DNA from: Aquincola tertiaricarbonis
GTDB lineage: Bacteria > Pseudomonadota > Gammaproteobacteria > Burkholderiales > Burkholderiaceae_C
Length of the DNA: 64,000 nucleotides
Direction of reading: 5' to 3'
Assembly (NCBI RefSeq): GCF_023573145.1
Contig: NZ_CP097635.1
Span: forward strand, 124,001 to 188,000
Part shown: one piece after another, positions 60,873 to 64,000 of the stretch
Position numbering within the stretch: the stretch's first letter is position 1
How the letters are laid out: every line of letters begins with the position of its first letter
Notes under the pieces: generated by a model
Database searches by the model: none
What the model was told of the DNA's origin: nothing
The model's input: the letters and a program-made list of their open reading frames with translations, nothing else
Translations under genes and position numbers: made by a program

Positions 60873-61718
60873 TCAGGCCGCGCGGCGCAGCGTGGGTGGA
60901 GCCGCCGTGGGTGCAGCGGCCTCGACCGGCTCGACGCCGGTGCCCGCCACCGGCAGCCCGGGCAGGCGCGCGGCCCTGCGCGGCCGGTGCCACAGCCACC
61001 AGCCGGCGATGCCGCTGAGCAGCGCCACGCCGCCCAGCACACCGGCCAGCACGGCCCACGGCGAGCGACCGTCGGCCGCCCAGCCGGCCAGGCCCTCGGG
61101 CGCTGCGGCCCGCAGCGGCCCCGGCTCGGCCGGGAACAGCGCCACGGTCACGTTGTCATAGGGCAGGCCTTCGATGGAATTGACCACCAGCGCCTTGATC
61201 TGCCCCAGCCGGCCGCTCATGTCGACCTGCGGGCGGTGCTTGATGAAGACCGAGGCCGAGGCCGGCGGCGGCTTGTCGGCCAGCAGGTCCTTCTCGGGCA
61301 CCGCCAGGTGCACCCGCGCCACCACCACGCCATCGATGCTGTGCAAGGTGTTGGCGATCTCCTGCGACAGCGCGTAATTGAGGCGCGCGCGTTCTTCCAG
61401 CGGCGACGAGACGAAACCCTCCTTCTTGAACACCTGGCCCAGGCTGTCGAAGCCGTCGCGCGGGTAGCCGCTGGCGTTGAGCGTGGCGATGGCCCGCGCA
61501 AAGCTGTCCTTCGGCGCGGTGACGGCGAAGCTGCCGGCCTCGCGCCCGGCCTTGTCGGCCTCGATGCCGGCCTGGCGCAGCACCGACACCATCTCGTTGG
61601 CCTGCCGCTCGCTCAGGCCGCCGTACAGCTCCTGCTCGCCGCAGCCGGCCAGCAAGGCGGCGGCCAGGGCGCAGGCCAGCGCGGCACGGCGCGGGGAAGA
61701 AGGCATGGGAGGTCGCAT
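60873..61718 (-). CDS. sctJ: Type III secretion inner-ring lipoprotein SctJ
   Basis: A 281-residue YscJ/PrgK-type lipoprotein. The signal peptide ends in the lipobox LLAGC (Cys about 26). It continues QELYGGLSERQANEMVSVLRQAGIEADK and SVFIKHRPQ, with the hallmark VFIKHR. A C-terminal TM helix (about 222-245) is followed by a Pro/Ala tail. It forms the inner-membrane ring with SctD. AGGAG lies 9 nt upstream. Confidence 0.95.
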   Translation of the reverse strand: MRPPMPSSPRRAALACALAAALLAGCGEQELYGGLSERQANEMVSVLRQAGIEADKAGREAGSFAVTAPKDSFARAIATLNASGYPRDGFDSLGQVFKKEGFVSSPLEERARLNYALSQEIANTLHSIDGVVVARVHLAVPEKDLLADKPPPASASVFIKHRPQVDMSGRLGQIKALVVNSIEGLPYDNVTVALFPAEPGPLRAAAPEGLAGWAADGRSPWAVLAGVLGGVALLSGIAGWWLWHRPRRAARLPGLPVAGTGVEPVEAAAPTAAPPTLRRAA

Positions 61719-61745
61719 CGCAAAGGTCTCCTGCGCGGGCCGGGG

Positions 61746-62171
61746 TCAGGCCTGCTGGCGGAACAGCTGCTGCAGCCCGTCGGAGGTGCGGTTGGCCGCG
61801 TTCGACATCAGCTGGCAATGGAACATGAACTCATGGCAGCGCACGGTGAGCTGCACCATCTGGCCGGGCGACATCGGCTGGCCGCCGGCCACCGCTGCGT
61901 CGGCCGCCTGCTGCAGGCCGCTGGCCTGGGCATTGATGGCTTCCAGCGGCTTGAACAGCGCTTGCATGCCGCGGCCCGGCGCCTGGGTGTGCGCGGCCGG
62001 CTGCACCGTGACTGGCGAGCCGGCGGCCGCGCCCTGCGCACGGCTCATGGCCTGCGCAAAGGCGCCCACGTCGGCCAGCGACAGGCCATAGCCTGCCCGC
62101 AGCGCCGGCGTGGCGCCGCCCATGCCGGCAGCGTCGATGCCCGGCAAGGAAGCGAAGGAAGCATTCAGCAT
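61746..62171 (-). CDS. sctI: Type III secretion inner rod protein SctI
   Basis: A 141-residue protein whose conserved C terminus reads LTVRCHEFMFHCQLMSNAANRTSDGLQQLFRQQ in parts (key: FMFHCQL and NRTSDGLQQLFRQ). This is characteristic of SctI/HrpB-type inner rod subunits that connect export gate and needle. The first 80 residues are variable and Ala/Gly/Pro-rich. It lies between the needle candidate (10 nt) and sctJ. Confidence 0.85.
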   Translation of the reverse strand: MLNASFASLPGIDAAGMGGATPALRAGYGLSLADVGAFAQAMSRAQGAAAGSPVTVQPAAHTQAPGRGMQALFKPLEAINAQASGLQQAADAAVAGGQPMSPGQMVQLTVRCHEFMFHCQLMSNAANRTSDGLQQLFRQQA

Positions 62172-62181
62172 CGCCGCCCCG

Positions 62182-62487
62182 TCAGTTCTTCTGCGCCATG
62201 GTCTTCAGCGCTTCACCGGCCGAGGTGATGGTCGAGTGCGAGCTGGTGGACAGGAAGCCCATCTGCATGGCCTGCGTGCTCAGCATGGTCACGGTGGCGG
62301 GCTTGTCGTCGCCGTCGATGATGCGGCCCGAGATGGACTCCAGGTCGGCGGCCTTGCGGTCCAGCGTCTGGCCCCAGGCGGTGGCCATGGCCTCGTACCA
62401 GCTGCCCTCGCGCGATTTGCCGCCACTGCTGCTGGTGCTCAAGGGCGCCAGGGCCACCATGCCCATGGGATCGATGGAATTGCTCAT
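62182..62487 (-). CDS. Type III secretion needle protein SctF candidate
   Basis: A 101-residue protein located where the needle subunit gene is found, between sctD and sctI. It has a Ser/Gly-rich start, WYEAMATAWGQTLDRKAADLESISG helix, and a C-terminal helix with STITSAGEALKTMAQKN. Size and small-helical-hairpin character match the needle subunit, but the typical C terminus is not obvious, and it could be a different early substrate. It has GGAG behind the stem-loop at 62508. Confidence 0.6.
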   Translation of the reverse strand: MSNSIDPMGMVALAPLSTSSSGGKSREGSWYEAMATAWGQTLDRKAADLESISGRIIDGDDKPATVTMLSTQAMQMGFLSTSSHSTITSAGEALKTMAQKN

Positions 62488-62507
62488 TGCTTGCTCTCCT
62501 GCATGTG

Positions 62508-62521
62508 CCCGCTGAAGCGGG
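62508..62521 (-). promoter_or_regulatory. Stem-loop between sctD and the needle candidate
   Basis: On the minus strand CCCGCT TC AGCGGG is a 6-nt stem with a 2-nt spacer, beginning 6 nt after the sctD stop and ending 20 nt before the next start. No U-run follows, so it is not an intrinsic terminator; it could stabilise or allow processing of the downstream needle mRNA. Confidence 0.4.
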
Positions 62522-62527
62522 GGTTTC

Positions 62528-63709
62528 TCAGAACACGAGCGGCGTCACGGCGCCGTCCCGATCCAGCAGCACGCGGTGCCGCTCGATGCCGGCGATGCGA
62601 TGCCCCGTGGGCAGCAGCGCACCTTCGAAATAACGGGTGCCGTCGGCGGTGACGACATAAGGCGGCTCACCCGGCACGATGGACGCGAGCCGCTTGCCGG
62701 GGTCGTCCACCACCGGCACCGGGCCGGGTGGCGCCGGCGGCGGCAGGTTGCGCGCGTCGATCGCGGCCAGGCCGGGCACGTCGCGGCGGGCGGCATCGCG
62801 CACCCGCTCCAGGCGGCTGGCATCGGCCTCCCGGGTGGTGACGGCCACCGCGCCCTCGCCCACCGCGCGGGCCTGCGCCGGCACGCCGTTGATGCGGTAC
62901 ACGTCGGCCACCGCATCGGCCACCTGCTGGTTGACATGCACCTGCCAGCGGGCCGGCAATGGCTGCGCGGCCAACAGCTGCTCGGCCTGCGCGCGCTGGG
63001 CGCCGGTGTCCAGGTAGCCGGTGACCAGCAGGCCATGGCCTTCGGCGTCGGGCCGCACCCGCAGCTGACCCAGCCCGGCCGCCTGCAGCGTGGCCTGCGC
63101 CTGCTGCGCCAGCGGCTCACGCGCCGGGGCCGCGGCCGGCTGGGTGTAGGCCGAGGCCAGCATGCCCACCGACACCGCGGCCAGCGCACCACCGCCGGCC
63201 ACCAGGGCCTGCCAACCGCGACGGCCGGCCCACCACGGCGTGCGGCGGGCCGTCGCGCTGGGCGCCAGCACTTCATCGGTGGCCGTGGCCAGCGGTGGCC
63301 AAGCGCCGTCAGGGGTCTGCGCGGCGGCCTGGCGAGCCTCGGGCTGCGGCTGGTCCGCCGCGTCCATCGCCCGCACCAGGCCGACGCGCACCGGGCCCAG
63401 CACCAATTCGGCATCGGGCGCGCAATGCGTGCTCTGGCCTGCGGACAGCGACTGGCCGGCCACCTGGGCCCGGCCTTGCAGCACTTGCACCGACAGCGCC
63501 TGCGGCTGCAGGCACAAGCGCAGCGCCAGCGGCAGGCCGGCCAGGCCCCGCAGCACGATGTCGCAATCGGCACTGCCGCCCAACGTGAACGGCAGCCCCG
63601 GCGGCACCGGCGCGCAGGCGCCGCGTTGCGGGCCGGCCAGCACCTGCAGTTGCAGGCCGTGGCTGGCCGCGTCGGCCAGCGGCAGATCGGATTCGACGGG
63701 CGGGTGCAT
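62528..63709 (-). CDS. sctD: Type III secretion inner-ring protein SctD
   Basis: A 393-residue bitopic protein. N-terminal FHA-like cytoplasmic domain (about 18-110: LQLQVLAGPQRGACAPVPPGLPFTLGGSADCDIVL), a single TM helix (about 165-190: ALVAGGGALAAVSVGMLASAY), and a periplasmic BON-like ring-building region (LGQLRVRPDAEGHGLLVTGYLDT). It ends with IAGIERHRVLLDRDGAVTPLVF. Starts 2 nt after the secretin stop. Confidence 0.88.
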   Translation of the reverse strand: MHPPVESDLPLADAASHGLQLQVLAGPQRGACAPVPPGLPFTLGGSADCDIVLRGLAGLPLALRLCLQPQALSVQVLQGRAQVAGQSLSAGQSTHCAPDAELVLGPVRVGLVRAMDAADQPQPEARQAAAQTPDGAWPPLATATDEVLAPSATARRTPWWAGRRGWQALVAGGGALAAVSVGMLASAYTQPAAAPAREPLAQQAQATLQAAGLGQLRVRPDAEGHGLLVTGYLDTGAQRAQAEQLLAAQPLPARWQVHVNQQVADAVADVYRINGVPAQARAVGEGAVAVTTREADASRLERVRDAARRDVPGLAAIDARNLPPPAPPGPVPVVDDPGKRLASIVPGEPPYVVTADGTRYFEGALLPTGHRIAGIERHRVLLDRDGAVTPLVF

Positions 63710-63711
63710 GG

Positions 63712-64000
63712 TCAGCGGGAGGTGGGCGTCGGGGGCAGCGGCTGCTCGGGCGGCAGCCCACCAGGGGCCACCGGGGCGGTGACGGCGGGCGGGGCGGGCA
63801 CCGGCGGCGCCGGGGGCACCGCCGCCCTTGCCTGCCGGCCGGCCGACAGCCGCGGCGAGATGAGGAACATGCGCTCCACCCGGCTGGTGCCCTGGCTGGT
63901 GTTGCGGAACAGGTTGCCGAGCACCGGCACGTCGCCCAGGCCCGGCACCTTGGTCACGCCGTCGTTGCTGGACTCGCGGGTGATGCCGCCCAGCAGCAGG
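63712..64000 (-). CDS. sctC: Type III secretion secretin SctC (partial, 5' end outside window)
   Basis: Only the C-terminal about 96 residues are in the window. They begin LLLGGITRESSNDGVTKVPGLGDVPVLGNLFRNTSQ, the end of the secretin beta-barrel domain with the VPxLGDxPxLGxLF signature, and finish in a Pro/Ala-rich tail. The outer-membrane pore is probably the first gene of the operon; its start and promoter lie beyond position 64000. Confidence 0.92.
   Translation of the reverse strand, partial: LLLGGITRESSNDGVTKVPGLGDVPVLGNLFRNTSQGTSRVERMFLISPRLSAGRQARAAVPPAPPVPAPPAVTAPVAPGGLPPEQPLPPTPTSR

Noticed and set aside
1-64000. CRISPR arrays, tRNA or rRNA genes, transposases
   Set aside because: I looked for regularly spaced repeats, tRNA-like cloverleaf ends and transposase motifs and found none that I could support by eye.

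Overview
This is 64 kb of a very GC-rich genome (roughly 70% G+C, strong G/C bias at third codon positions). Most neighbouring genes are coupled by 4-nt ATGA/GTGA overlaps. The mix of a Bug-type tripartite tricarboxylate transporter binding protein, recCBD order, PHB-depolymerase-like esterase, several methyl-accepting and c-di-GMP proteins, and a DUF1521 type III substrate suggests a betaproteobacterium of the order Burkholderiales, probably the Rubrivivax/Leptothrix/Sphaerotilus side. That is inference; the window holds no rRNA or marker gene to prove it. I saw no tRNA, rRNA, CRISPR array or intact insertion sequence.

Layout. 0-9 kb: the end of a sugar-ABC/ROK regulator operon, a dienelactone hydrolase, a PHB-depolymerase-family esterase, a lipoprotein gamma-glutamyltransferase and an EF-hand-like membrane protein of unknown role. 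9-20 kb: a PAS chemoreceptor, then a translationally coupled recC-recB-recD operon. 20-26 kb is an accessory patch: mazEF and hipBA toxin-antitoxin modules in tandem, a WYL regulator, an uncharacterised protein with an HNH-like segment, and small unknowns. 26-33.6 kb: glgX, then a TetR-controlled catabolic cluster (Bug binding protein, Gfo/Idh/MocA oxidoreductase, DUF993 aldolase-like protein, xylose-isomerase-like TIM barrel). 33.7-43 kb: an amino-acid permease, three c-di-GMP enzymes, a short SOS-box-controlled peptide ORF, and a chemoreceptor. 43-48.7 kb: dabA-dabB inorganic-carbon accumulation genes with a divergent LysR regulator, and a GNAT acetyltransferase behind a Fur-like palindrome.

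48.6-64 kb is one long minus-strand type III secretion operon. In transcription order it reads: sctC (5' end outside the window), sctD, needle candidate, sctI, J, K, L, N, O, P, two unknown coupled genes, a FixL/FixJ-like histidine kinase and response regulator, a divergent protein in the sctQ position, sctR, S, T, a DUF1521 (self-cleaving NopE1-type) protein, and two small unknown genes. sctU and sctV are not in the window.

Most unusual observations: (1) a 27-residue, Trp-rich ORF with a strong Shine-Dalgarno and a textbook LexA box overlapping its promoter; (2) the DUF1521 gene bracketed by 29-bp near-perfect inverted repeats; (3) a two-component system embedded by stop/start overlaps inside the secretion operon; (4) matched TetR operators that define a small catabolic regulon; (5) a 12-bp triplication at a convergent gene junction that writes three in-frame stop codons.
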